NCBI GenBank assembly: GCA_031291445.1
Contig: JARLJA010000189.1
Location: 1-51,097 of the forward strand
Length of the DNA: 51,097 nt
Reading direction: 5' to 3'
Source of the DNA: Xanthobacteraceae bacterium
GTDB lineage: Bacteria; Pseudomonadota; Alphaproteobacteria; Rhizobiales; Xanthobacteraceae
This document shows positions 19,575 through 27,928 of this stretch, in pieces (position 1 is the stretch's first letter; every line of letters begins with the position of its first letter). Made by a program: the position numbers and the translations under genes. The notes under the pieces are model-generated. The model was not told the origin of the DNA. It ran no database searches and saw only the letters and a program-made list of their open reading frames with translations.

Positions 19575-21036
19575 AGCTGAAGTCCTCGTCGAAGGTCGGA
19601 TGCGGGAAGCCGACGCTCTTCGCGGCGTTGGCGCCGGCGATGCGGCCGAACGCCGTTCCGATGCTCATGCCGACGCCGGCGGTGTAGCCCTGGCCGAGCA
19701 CATTGCCCGCAACCAGTTCGCCGGCGGCAAACAGGTTGGCGCTCGGCACGTCGGCGAAGCGCACTGCGGCGGTGTCGTCGACCTTCAAGCCGAGATACGT
19801 GAAGGTGATCCCCGGGCGGAGCGGATAGGCATAGAACGGCGGCGTGTCGATCGACCGCGCCCAGTGGGTCTTGGCGGGCGTCAGCCCCTCGGTGCGGCAG
19901 TCATCCAGCGCCGTGTGATCGAAGGTGCCGGGACGGCAGGCCGCGTTGTAGGCGTCGAGCGTCGCCATGAACGCCGCGGGATCGAGACCGACCTTGCCGG
20001 CGAGGTCTTCCAGACTGTTCGCCGTGGTGCCGTCGAACACCGGCGGCATGAAGCGGCCGATCGCCTTCCGGTCGATGACCGACCAGGCGATCTGCCCCGG
20101 CTGCTGCGCCACCAGGCGGCCCCAGATGGCGTAGCGCTTCGGCCAGAAGTCCTCGCCCTCGTCATGGAACCGGCGCCCATCGCGGTTGACCACGACGCCG
20201 AACGGCACGCAGTCGATCCGGGTGCAGATGCCGCCGTCGTAGAGCGGCGCCCGGGCGTCGATCGCGACACAATGCGCTTGCGTCGGATCGCCGATGGAAT
20301 CGGCGCCGGCATCGAGCAGGAATTTCAGCAGCACGCCCTGATTGAAGCGGGTGCCGCGAATCAGGAAATTCTCCGCCGGCCATTCGCCGCGCTCGTTCCG
20401 GCCCCACGCCTCGCGCTGCCAGCCGAGATTGGATTCGAAGCCGCCGCAGGCCAGCACGCAGGTCTTGGCCGCGACGCGTTCGCCGGCTTCGGTGATGGCG
20501 GCGAGAAAGCGACCGCCCTCGAGCGCCAGGCCACTCACCGGCGTGTCGTAGCGAACCTCGACGCCGAGCGCCTCGGCGCTCCGGTAATAGGCGTTCACCA
20601 GCGCCTTGCCGCCCCCCATGAAGAAGGCGTTGGTGCGCGCCACGTGCAGCGCGCCGGACAGCGGCGGCTGGAAGTGCACGCCATGCCGGCGCATCCACGG
20701 CCGGCACCGCGACGAATGCCGGATCACCAGGCGCGCCAGCGCCTCGTTGGTCAGCCCGCCGGTGACCTTCAGCAGATCCTGCCAGTACTCTTCCTCCGGA
20801 TAGGCTTCGACCAGCACGTCCTGCGGCGCGTCGTGCATGCAGCGCAGGTTGCGCACATGCATCGAATTGCCGCCGCGCCACGCCCGCGGCGCCGCTTCCA
20901 GCATCAGCACCGAAGCGCCCGCCTCGCGCGCCATCAAGGCTGCGCACAGCGCGGCATTGCCGCCGCCGATGACGAGAACGTCGGGACCCGACGCCGGCGC
21001 CTGCGCCGCGGCAGACTTTGTTGCGGCCTTCTTCAT
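19558..21036 (-). CDS. tcuA: FAD-dependent tricarballylate dehydrogenase TcuA
   Basis: This is a 492-residue flavoprotein of the fumarate reductase/TcuA group. The FAD-binding motif is GGGNAA at residues 24-29, followed by [19 protein letters not shown], a pattern I associate with TcuA, and the FAD-binding C-terminal part ends [20 protein letters not shown]. It would oxidise tricarballylate or a related tricarboxylate and hand electrons to TcuB, which overlaps it. The ATG at 21036 has GGAG upstream and lies 10 nt after the preceding gene; a longer frame reaching into that gene was not used. The true substrate may differ, since this organism has a HIBADH-like enzyme in the same operon. Confidence 0.92.
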   Translation of the reverse strand: MKKAATKSAAAQAPASGPDVLVIGGGNAALCAALMAREAGASVLMLEAAPRAWRGGNSMHVRNLRCMHDAPQDVLVEAYPEEEYWQDLLKVTGGLTNEALARLVIRHSSRCRPWMRRHGVHFQPPLSGALHVARTNAFFMGGGKALVNAYYRSAEALGVEVRYDTPVSGLALEGGRFLAAITEAGERVAAKTCVLACGGFESNLGWQREAWGRNERGEWPAENFLIRGTRFNQGVLLKFLLDAGADSIGDPTQAHCVAIDARAPLYDGGICTRIDCVPFGVVVNRDGRRFHDEGEDFWPKRYAIWGRLVAQQPGQIAWSVIDRKAIGRFMPPVFDGTTANSLEDLAGKVGLDPAAFMATLDAYNAACRPGTFDHTALDDCRTEGLTPAKTHWARSIDTPPFYAYPLRPGITFTYLGLKVDDTAAVRFADVPSANLFAAGELVAGNVLGQGYTAGVGMSIGTAFGRIAGANAAKSVGFPHPTFDEDFSYAAGR

Positions 21037-21046
21037 GCGGCTCCCG

Positions 21047-21931
21047 TCAGGTGTGCGACGCCTTGATGACGCGCGCCAGCACCGGCCAGTAAAGCTCGCC
21101 ATAGCCGGCGTCAATCGCCTCGCCGAGCAGCCTGTCGGCGAGCTCGGCGCCCTGCAGCCTGAGGCCCACCGATTGGGCGAGATCGAGCGCGTAGCCGATG
21201 TCCTTGCGGGCATATTCGGTGGAAAAGGCCCGTTCCGGGAAGGTGTCGGGCAGCATCGCCTTCATGCCGTGGTTGCGCAGCGCGAAGCTGTCGGCGGATC
21301 CCTTGGCGAGGGTCTCGAACAGGAGCCTGGCATCGAGCCCGGCGCGCCTGGCCGTTTCCAGCGCCTCGCCGAGCGCGACCACGGTCTGCATCAGCACCAT
21401 GTTGTTGAGGATCTTGACCACCTGGCCTGCCCCCACCGCGCCGCAATGGGTGATGTCGGTGGCAAACGTCGCGATCAGCGGCTCGAGCCGGTCGAAGACC
21501 GCGGCGTCCGCGCCGACCATGACGCTCAGCGTGCCTTCTTCCGCGGCCTGCCGGGTCCGCGCGATCGGCGCGTCGGCATAGCTGGCGCCTTTGGCGGCGA
21601 AGCGTCCGGCGAGCTCGCGGCTCGCCTCCACCGGCGAGGTGCCGAGATCGACGATGGTGTGACGCGGCCCGGCATGGCCGAGCAGACCATCGTCTCCCTG
21701 GCACACCGCCTGCACATGCTTGCCGCTCGGCAGCGCCATGAAGATGACGTCGCACTGCCCGGCGAGTTCGGCCAACGACGCTGCCCGCTTGACGCCGGCT
21801 TCCGCGAGACGCTGCAGCGGCGCATCCGCGCGGTCGAAACCGAACACCGGCGTGCCGGTCTTGCGGGCGAGGTTGCGGCAGATCGGCTCGCCCATCACGC
21901 CAAGGCCGATGAAACCAATGGCAGTCGTCAT
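21047..21931 (-). CDS. 3-hydroxyisobutyrate dehydrogenase family oxidoreductase
   Basis: This is a 294-residue beta-hydroxyacid dehydrogenase. The NAD(P) motif GFIGLGVMGEP is at residues 6-16, the substrate segment DAPIARTRQAAEEGTLSVMVG is at about 120-140, and the catalytic Lys is K173 in GAGQVVKILNNM. The family covers 3-hydroxyisobutyrate, tartronate semialdehyde and related acids. It is 10 nt upstream of tcuA in the same direction, so it is probably the first gene of the operon and acts on a hydroxyacid in the same pathway. Confidence 0.9.
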   Translation of the reverse strand: MTTAIGFIGLGVMGEPICRNLARKTGTPVFGFDRADAPLQRLAEAGVKRAASLAELAGQCDVIFMALPSGKHVQAVCQGDDGLLGHAGPRHTIVDLGTSPVEASRELAGRFAAKGASYADAPIARTRQAAEEGTLSVMVGADAAVFDRLEPLIATFATDITHCGAVGAGQVVKILNNMVLMQTVVALGEALETARRAGLDARLLFETLAKGSADSFALRNHGMKAMLPDTFPERAFSTEYARKDIGYALDLAQSVGLRLQGAELADRLLGEAIDAGYGELYWPVLARVIKASHT

Positions 21932-22293
21932 GGCGCACTCCTTCGTCGAGATCGGGCACTCAAGTCTTGGCCCGAGGGCAGTTGCCTTCGCTCATGGGGC
22001 GGAAGGCCTGCTCGCCGGGCGAGGTCGTGATTACCTTATAGCGCTCCCGGTCAACCGCAGGACTTCCGAACATCGGGACTCATGAAGGCCTGCCTCCCCC
22101 AGGCCCGTCGGGGGCAGACCTTCGTATAGTTCCGTGACCCGTTCAGATGCATGGCGACAACCTACATTCAATTGAGCCGTCGATCTGGATCGTCCTAGGC
22201 TGCATCGGTGAAGAAAGAGCGTCGGTTCGTCCCGCGCGACGGTGAGAACGATATGATTGACGAATAGCCAGGCGAAATCGAGAGGAGGCGACA
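21932..22293. other. Divergent intergenic region with one long hairpin
   Basis: This 362-nt spacer between the leftward dehydrogenase gene and the rightward small genes carries no convincing gene. At 22084-22123 there is an imperfect stem-loop: GAAGGCCTGCCTCCCCC faces GGGGGCAGACCTTC. Its position, about 150 nt before one gene and 170 nt before the other, leaves its role open. Short open frames on both strands here have no ribosome binding sites. Confidence 0.5.
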
Positions 22294-22488
22294 ATGACGA
22301 ACCGCTTCGACGGCGCTGGACGTGACAGTGCCAAGCGATGTGCAGTCTGTGGCGGCAGGTTTGGTCTGATCCGGCACCACTCGTGGCGGACCTCGGTCTG
22401 CTCCAAGAGGTGCATCGTCCTCCTCAGGCACGCCGGCAGGATGTCCGCAATGGGGGACGTTGTCTCCCAGGTGCCTTCGACCAATTGA
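22294..22488 (+). CDS. Small zinc-finger-like protein (64 aa)
   Basis: This is a 64-residue protein of unknown function. An excellent GAGAGGAGGCGACA leader with AGGAGG about 6 nt before the ATG supports it as a real gene. It contains C-x-x-C (CAVC, residues 17-20) and C-x-x-x-C (CSKRC, residues 36-40) separated by HHSWRTS, a possible treble-clef or zinc-ribbon arrangement. It is the first of three tiny rightward genes. No known family is recognised. Confidence 0.72.
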   Translation: MTNRFDGAGRDSAKRCAVCGGRFGLIRHHSWRTSVCSKRCIVLLRHAGRMSAMGDVVSQVPSTN

Positions 22489-22504
22489 AACCGGCGAGGG
22501 CCTC

Positions 22505-22711
22505 ATGATGTTCGGGACCTCAGGTCGCGGCAGGCAATACCTGGAAACCGCGCAAACCCTGCTCCGCGCCGCCAGGACCATGACGGATCACGTGATCGCG
22601 GATCAACTCGAGGCGCTTGCCGGCGACTATGAGCGGCGAGCGGAGAAGGCCTCGCTTGCCGATGCGGCCAAGGCGCTGGCGCGCGCGGAGGGAAGCGCCA
22701 GAGGCGGGTAG
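22505..22711 (+). CDS. Small helical protein of the RMTDxVIA type (68 aa)
   Basis: This 68-residue protein is mostly helical. The stretch YLETAQTLLRAARTMTDHVI leads into LEALAGDYERRAEKA, a pattern I associate with many small Bradyrhizobium proteins of unknown function. The ATG at 22505 follows GAGGG; a second ATG comes immediately after. It starts 17 nt after the preceding gene, so the two are probably one transcript. Confidence 0.72.
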   Translation: MMFGTSGRGRQYLETAQTLLRAARTMTDHVIADQLEALAGDYERRAEKASLADAAKALARAEGSARGG

Positions 22712-22810
22712 CGTCCATGGCCCGATGGGCGAGCCACATGCCCGGCCTCGCCGGCGCCGCCTGAGCGATTGACCGGGCGCTGCCCGCGCCGACGGCATTC
22801 CGGGACGGTG

Positions 22811-22825
22811 TGGCACGGGCCTTGC
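22811..22825 (+). promoter_or_regulatory. Sigma-54 (RpoN) promoter before the 66-aa gene
   Basis: TGGCACG-GGCC-TTGC matches the sigma-54 consensus TGGCACG-N4-TTGCW at every core position except the last weak base; the invariant GG and GC are 12 nt apart. It lies in the 182-nt gap before the small gene that starts at 22894, in the right orientation, and predicts a transcript starting near 22837 with a leader of about 57 nt. Confidence 0.72.
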
Positions 22826-22893
22826 CTGTTGAAATCGGACACTGCGCGGCGGGATCTGGTGCGGCGGGCCGCAAACGGAAGTCTGGAGCAGAT

Positions 22894-23094
22894 ATGGGCG
22901 ACGTCATTCGATTCATTCCGAAGTCCGAGCGCGAGCGACTCCGCCTCATTCGCGAGGCCCGCGCGATCTATGACAGCATCTTTCCGCCGGCCGATCCGGT
23001 CAGCGCACTGCTGAGCAAGGCGGCGCCGCCCGTTCACGAGGGGACCGAGGCCAATTCCTGCCGCAGCGACGGAGTGCTCCCGCCGTATCGATGA
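22894..23094 (+). CDS. Small Bradyrhizobium-type protein (66 aa), predicted sigma-54 dependent
   Basis: This 66-residue protein starts MGDVIRFIPKSERERLRLIR and has EARAIYDSIFPPADPV in its middle; I associate this pattern with small hypothetical proteins of Bradyrhizobium and relatives. It has no signal peptide, membrane segment or known domain. GGAG precedes the ATG at 22894. A very good sigma-54 promoter lies ~60 nt upstream, so its expression may depend on RpoN and an enhancer-binding activator. The longer frame open from 22810 overlaps that promoter and is unlikely. Confidence 0.72.
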   Translation: MGDVIRFIPKSERERLRLIREARAIYDSIFPPADPVSALLSKAAPPVHEGTEANSCRSDGVLPPYR

Positions 23095-23135
23095 TCATTG
23101 CCGTGCTTTGCAGCCCTCGAAGAGACGCGAGCGGA

Positions 23136-23159
23136 TGCGAATGTTAGAACCGGAACACT
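23136..23159. repeat. Half-copy of palindromic element 1
   Basis: TGCGAATGTTAGAACC then GGAACACT matches the right arm of the palindrome at 8863-8891 (TGCGAATGTTGGAATC, then GGACCACT) with three substitutions and a short gap. The matching left arm is not present next to it, so this is a decayed half-element just past the end of the leftward SDR gene. Confidence 0.55.
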
Positions 23160-23167
23160 GGGCTCGA

Positions 23168-23953
23168 TCAGCGCGGCGCCATGCGGATCGCGCCGTCGAG
23201 GCGGACGTCCTCGCCATTGAAGTAGCCGCAGGTGATCATGGTGTGCGCGAGCTGGGCGAATTCCTCGGCGCGCCCCAGCCGCTTCGGAAACGGCACGGAA
23301 GCGGCCAGCGCGGCCTTGACGCTCTCGGGCGCGCGCTGCAGCAGCGGCGTGTCGAAGATTCCCGGAAGAATGGTGTTGCAGCGGATCCCCTCGCCCGAAA
23401 GGTCGCGCGCCACCACCAGCGTGATGCCGACGACACCGGCCTTCGAGGCCGTGTAGGCCACCTGTCCGATCTGGCCGTCCTCGGCCGCCACCGAGGCGGT
23501 GTTGACGATCGCGCCGCGCTCGCCATCGGGCAGCGGCGGCAGGGTCAGCATCCCCGCCGACGACTTGGTGATGCAGCGGAAGGTGCCGATCAGATTGACG
23601 TTGATGATGCGCTCGAAATTCTCGAGCGGATATTCCTTCGGCTTGCCGGTCTCGCGGTCGAACGACGCCGTCTTCTGGGCGCCGCCGCCGACGCCGGCGC
23701 AGTTGACCAGGACGCGCTCCTGCCCGTTCGCCGCGCGCGCCTTGGCAAATCCCGCGTCGACTTCCTCGGTCGAGGTGACGTTGACCTTGCAGAACACTCC
23801 GCCGATCTCCCGGGCGAGCGTCTCGCCCTGCTCCTCGTTGAGGTCGAAGATCGCGACCTTGACGCCGTGCGAGGCGAGCATGCGCGAGGTCGCCGCGCCG
23901 AGGCCCGATGCGCCGCCGGTGACGACGGCGGAAATCGTGGTGTCGAGCTTCAT
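23168..23953 (-). CDS. 3-hydroxyacyl-CoA dehydrogenase type 2-like SDR
   Basis: This is a 261-residue short-chain dehydrogenase. VTGGASGLGAA is at residues 11-21, NCAG at about 84-87, the catalytic Ser lies in NTASVAAEDGQIG and YTASKAG is the Tyr/Lys motif. The sequence SVAAEDGQIGQVAYTASKAG and the insertion around GGAQKTASFDRETGKP are characteristic of HSD17B10-type 3-hydroxyacyl-CoA or 3-hydroxy-2-methylbutyryl-CoA dehydrogenases. It would oxidise 3-hydroxyacyl-CoA with NAD. The start at 23953 fits the family N-terminus; the open frame continues to 24010. Confidence 0.88.
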   Translation of the reverse strand: MKLDTTISAVVTGGASGLGAATSRMLASHGVKVAIFDLNEEQGETLAREIGGVFCKVNVTSTEEVDAGFAKARAANGQERVLVNCAGVGGGAQKTASFDRETGKPKEYPLENFERIINVNLIGTFRCITKSSAGMLTLPPLPDGERGAIVNTASVAAEDGQIGQVAYTASKAGVVGITLVVARDLSGEGIRCNTILPGIFDTPLLQRAPESVKAALAASVPFPKRLGRAEEFAQLAHTMITCGYFNGEDVRLDGAIRMAPR

Positions 23954-24049
23954 GACGGGTTGGTCTCCCCTGACTGATCGTTTGGATCTCACCCTAGCAG
24001 AATTCGCCACGATCGAAAGCCGAGCGAGCCGAACTCCCGTACACCCGGC

Positions 24050-25702
24050 TCAATCGTCGGCGGCCATTCGAAGCGATGACACGAAAATCCCGAGTGTCCG
24101 CATGTCCGGGCTCAATCCCAGGAAGATCGGTGCAACCGGCTTTGCAATCTCGAATGACACGGTGACGTGGCCGTCGTCGTCGATCGCATCCGCCCCTATG
24201 ATCATGTCGGTCCGCGGAGGCGGGCGATCGTAGTCGAACGTCCAGACCCCGCCACTGCGGCCCGATCGCCAGGCCACGTCGATGTGACGGTGCACCTCCG
24301 TCAAGAGTGCCGAGCACGCCAGCCGCAGCTCATATCCGGCACGCGACGGCACCTTGAAGCGGAGCGCACACTGGCGGCCCACCGACCATGTTCCTTCCGA
24401 TTCCGCCTCCCCCCATCCGTCCAGCAAGGCCGCGGCCTGATTGCTGCCTTTCCTGAGGACGATGGGCTGGCCGACGTCCAGCGTCGGGATCCGGTTCCGC
24501 CGCACCCGGATGTCGAGGTCGGCCCGACGCGGGGAAATCTCCGCCAGCAGCCGGACGGCGCCCGCAATGTCGCTCGTCCCAAGCCTGTCACCGTCGAGCG
24601 CGAGCCCGGCCCGGGTGTCGCCGCGGTAGCTGAAGCGCGATTGGCGGACCTCGTCCGCGCGGGACTCGGCCGGAATGGCAATTTCATCCATCGCCACGCC
24701 ATGGGCCCCGCCGATCCGGGCGATGATGTCCAGCACCTCCGGATAGGCTCCCGGATACTCATTGATGGCGCTCGCGATGAGCTGCATCAAACCGCGATAG
24801 TCGATATCGATCCCCGCACTTTCGGATGGCAACACCTTCTTCACCGCCAGCAGATCCTTTGCGATCAGGACCGGCAGCAGGTTGGTGTCCGGGAGCTCGG
24901 GAGCACGTGGCGCCAGGGCGCCGAAATCGCGCTGCTCGATTTCCCGCGTGCGGTCACCACTCCTCGGAACGCTGACCGCATAGCCGGTACTGTGGGCCGA
25001 CGTGCCGGTCACGGAGAGGGGACGGGACAGGCGCAGGAAGCGTTCGGTCATGAAGGCGTTGATTAGACCGGAGGTCACGTCCGGCGACCAGCCCATGAAA
25101 TAGGGTCCGAGGCGTTCCCTGGCCGCGCGGATGACGCTCATTCGCACGAAACTGTTGTAGACCATCGGCAGGTTGGCGTAGGGCGTGAGAAAGCGGTAGA
25201 CCCCGCGAAGCTCTCTCCGGGAATCCACCTCCTCGACGGCGAACGTCAGGTCGAGCTCCGCCAGGATCGTGTTGGCCCGGCTGGGTTTGGGGTAGGATGG
25301 CCAGAAGTACCAGTGCGGGCGCCAGCTCACCAGGTCGTTCGCATTGTCCGAAAACAACATGGCGGCTATCGAACAGGCGTCGGGATAGAGCCCGTCGTCG
25401 TCGCCGACGAATGCCACGACGTCCCCCGTCACGTGGTCCAGCGCCATTTCCCAGTTCCGGGACATCGGCAACACGTCGGCTGTGGCATGATGACGAAATC
25501 GCGAATCGTTCATTGCCTCGACGACGCTCCGGGTCGCCCGGTCATCGCCGTTGTTCTGGACGATGAATTCGCAATTCTCGTAGTCCTGCGCCGCCAGCGT
25601 CTTCAGACAGCTGGCCAGCGTGTCAGCTCGCCTGAGCGTTGGGACGACGACGGAAACGCGCAAATTGGCCATTGGAAACCGCCGATTGCATAACGTGGAC
25701 AT
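24050..25702 (-). CDS. Family 2 glycosyltransferase with C-terminal beta-sandwich domain
   Basis: This is a 550-residue GT-A transferase. The N-terminal catalytic domain begins RVSVVVPTLRRADTLASCL (about residues 15-33), has FIVQNNGDD and the metal-binding acidic run GDDD at 100-103. The middle part shows YNSFVRMSVI and MGWSPDVTSGL. The C-terminal ~120 residues (DGWGEAESEGTWSVG to LGLSPDMRTLGIFVSSL) resemble a carbohydrate-binding-like domain often attached to GT2 enzymes. No membrane segment is seen. An alternative start at residue 11 (MANLRVS) is closer to the domain. It is transcribed away from the glycan cluster to its right. Confidence 0.85.
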   Translation of the reverse strand: MSTLCNRRFPMANLRVSVVVPTLRRADTLASCLKTLAAQDYENCEFIVQNNGDDRATRSVVEAMNDSRFRHHATADVLPMSRNWEMALDHVTGDVVAFVGDDDGLYPDACSIAAMLFSDNANDLVSWRPHWYFWPSYPKPSRANTILAELDLTFAVEEVDSRRELRGVYRFLTPYANLPMVYNSFVRMSVIRAARERLGPYFMGWSPDVTSGLINAFMTERFLRLSRPLSVTGTSAHSTGYAVSVPRSGDRTREIEQRDFGALAPRAPELPDTNLLPVLIAKDLLAVKKVLPSESAGIDIDYRGLMQLIASAINEYPGAYPEVLDIIARIGGAHGVAMDEIAIPAESRADEVRQSRFSYRGDTRAGLALDGDRLGTSDIAGAVRLLAEISPRRADLDIRVRRNRIPTLDVGQPIVLRKGSNQAAALLDGWGEAESEGTWSVGRQCALRFKVPSRAGYELRLACSALLTEVHRHIDVAWRSGRSGGVWTFDYDRPPPRTDMIIGADAIDDDGHVTVSFEIAKPVAPIFLGLSPDMRTLGIFVSSLRMAADD

Positions 25703-25941
25703 ATCCGGCGCAAGATAGCCAGTACCGAGGCAGAATTCGATTGAGAAACTTGCCGGGTTGGTGGAAACATCGATCCGGATGAAGAAGCGTCAATCTCGAT
25801 CCGCCCCCCATGGAATGGCCGTGCAGCCGTTGCTGCCGTTCGGAACCATCGACGGGATGCTTTCCATCTGCGCGTGCGTCTCGTACGTCAGCGTCGAACC
25901 CGACGGTCGAGCCGAACCAACACGTTGAAAGCAGCCAATCC

Positions 25942-27864
25942 ATGTTTTCCTATGCCCAGAACTTCGAAGACGTCATGCTTGCCCGCATCTTCGCCGGCCA
26001 GCAGGACGGATTCTATGTCGATGTCGGAGCTGCGCATCCGAGCGATCTGTCGGTCACCAGGCATTTCTACGATCTGGGTTGGCGCGGCATCAACATCGAG
26101 CCTGTCCCCGCCAATTTCAAGCTCTTCGCAAAACAGCGCCCGGGCGACACCAATCTCAATTGCGCGGTCGGGTTTCCGGAAGGGCCGGCGACGTTCTTCG
26201 AAGTGACCGGCAACACGGCGCTGTCGACCTTCGATGCGGACAGGGCAAGCGAGCTCGAAGCGTCCGGCGAGCATATCGAATCCTATCCTGTCGAGATCCG
26301 CAGGCTGGACTCCATTCTCCAACAATACGCCGCCGGCAAGGCCATCGACTTCCTCAAGGTGGACGCGGAGGGGCTGGAGGACCAGATTCTCCGTTCGGTC
26401 GATCTCGGGAAATGGCGGCCGAAAGTGCTTCTGATCGAGGCCGTCAGGCCGATCGACGCCTTTCCCGGCTGGGGCACCTTCAACGCCGGCGACCTGGGCA
26501 ACTGGGGCCGATGGGAGCCGTACGTCCTGGACAGCGGCTATGTGTTTGCCCACTTCGACGGTCTCAATCGTTACTACCTTCATCGGGACTTCGCCTTCCT
26601 GGCCGATCGCCTCTCGATACCGCCCGGGGTGTTCGATTTCATCATGCCGTCGGTCATGGAGACCATTGGCGCGGAGGTGCGACGCGCGGAAAGCGCCGTG
26701 GTCGAGCGCCTGGCGAAATCGCAAACCGACGCGACCATCTCCTCCGAACTCGCCAGCATCTCCAGCCGTCTGGGCGCGATCGAGGCCAAGCTGTCAGTCG
26801 CCGGCGAGGAGACGCTCCGGCAGCTCACCTGGGCGCTCGAGGAGAAAGAGGCTTTCATTCAACGGCAGGAGAAGGAGCTTTCCGCCTACAGGCAGCGCAC
26901 TTTCCATCCGGACCGGGCGATGAAACGCGTCATCGGCCGGTTGAGAGATATTCTGCGGCCCCGGCTCGGCGACCTCCGGCAACACCCGGCGACCCCCCCG
27001 GTGGCGGCGGCGGTTGACCGGATCGTTCCCGCCCTGTCGCCCGCGCCAGTCATCTCGCTCGTCACCCCGTCGTTCAATCAGGGACACTTTCTCGGCCGGA
27101 CGATCGCCAGCGTTCTCGATCAGAACTACCCGGCCCTGGAATATTTCGTCCAGGACGGCGGATCGACGGACGACACCCTCGAGGTCTTGCAACGGTACTC
27201 GACGCGGTTGACGGGGTGGCAATCGGCGCCGGACAATGGGCAATCCGACGCCATCAACAAGGGCTTCGCCCGCGCGCGCGGGGAGATCATGGGCTGGCTC
27301 AACTCGGACGACATCCTGTTGCCCGGCTCGCTCCATTCCGTGGCGGACTACTTCAACCGGCACCCGGACGTGGATGTCGTCTATGGCCACCGTCTCCTGA
27401 TCGACGACAACGACCAGATGATCGGTCGCTGGATCATGCCCGCTCATGACGATGCCGTGCTGTCGTGGGCCGACTATGTTCCGCAGGAAACACTGTTCTG
27501 GCGTCGCCGCATCTGGGAGCGCGTGGGGAGCCAGGTCGACGAAAGCTTCCGCTTCGCCATGGATTGGGACCTGCTGCTGCGTTTCCGCGCGGCTGGGGCC
27601 AAGTTCGCCCGGCTGCCCCGCCTGATCGGCGCATTCCGCATTCATGAGGATCAGAAGACATCGTCGGAGATGGCCGATACCGGCCAACGGGAGATGGCGC
27701 GGCTGCGCGCCCGCGTCCTGGGACGGGTGCCGGACGATCGCGAGATTCGTCGGGCCACGACCCTCTACTTGATCAAGCACGTGATGGCCGATTTCGGCTG
27801 GCGAATTCAACGGCGGCTCACGGCGCGCCATTGGGGCAAGGCGGCGATAGCAGACGGCTCGTGA
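25942..27864 (+). CDS. FkbM-family methyltransferase fused to a family 2 glycosyltransferase
   Basis: This is a 640-residue bifunctional protein. Residues 1-230 form an FkbM-type SAM-dependent methyltransferase (YVDVGAAHPSD near 25-35, NIEPVP near 51-56, FLKVDAEGLE near 138-146). Residues ~245-320 are strongly coiled-coil (RRAESAVVERL to ALEEKEAFIQRQEKELSAYR). A GT2 catalytic domain follows at ~368-640: VISLVTPSFNQGHFLGRTI, QDGGSTDDT, and the metal motif NSDD at 454-457. It likely adds and methylates sugars of a surface glycan in one polypeptide. ATG at 25942 is chosen because it starts the FkbM domain; its ribosome binding site is weak. Confidence 0.88.
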   Translation: MFSYAQNFEDVMLARIFAGQQDGFYVDVGAAHPSDLSVTRHFYDLGWRGINIEPVPANFKLFAKQRPGDTNLNCAVGFPEGPATFFEVTGNTALSTFDADRASELEASGEHIESYPVEIRRLDSILQQYAAGKAIDFLKVDAEGLEDQILRSVDLGKWRPKVLLIEAVRPIDAFPGWGTFNAGDLGNWGRWEPYVLDSGYVFAHFDGLNRYYLHRDFAFLADRLSIPPGVFDFIMPSVMETIGAEVRRAESAVVERLAKSQTDATISSELASISSRLGAIEAKLSVAGEETLRQLTWALEEKEAFIQRQEKELSAYRQRTFHPDRAMKRVIGRLRDILRPRLGDLRQHPATPPVAAAVDRIVPALSPAPVISLVTPSFNQGHFLGRTIASVLDQNYPALEYFVQDGGSTDDTLEVLQRYSTRLTGWQSAPDNGQSDAINKGFARARGEIMGWLNSDDILLPGSLHSVADYFNRHPDVDVVYGHRLLIDDNDQMIGRWIMPAHDDAVLSWADYVPQETLFWRRRIWERVGSQVDESFRFAMDWDLLLRFRAAGAKFARLPRLIGAFRIHEDQKTSSEMADTGQREMARLRARVLGRVPDDREIRRATTLYLIKHVMADFGWRIQRRLTARHWGKAAIADGS

Positions 27865-27928
27865 CGGGGCGGCGGCCGCGACGCGCGCGTTCAGTCGCCG
27901 ACGACCGGCACGAAATGGATTGGACGAT

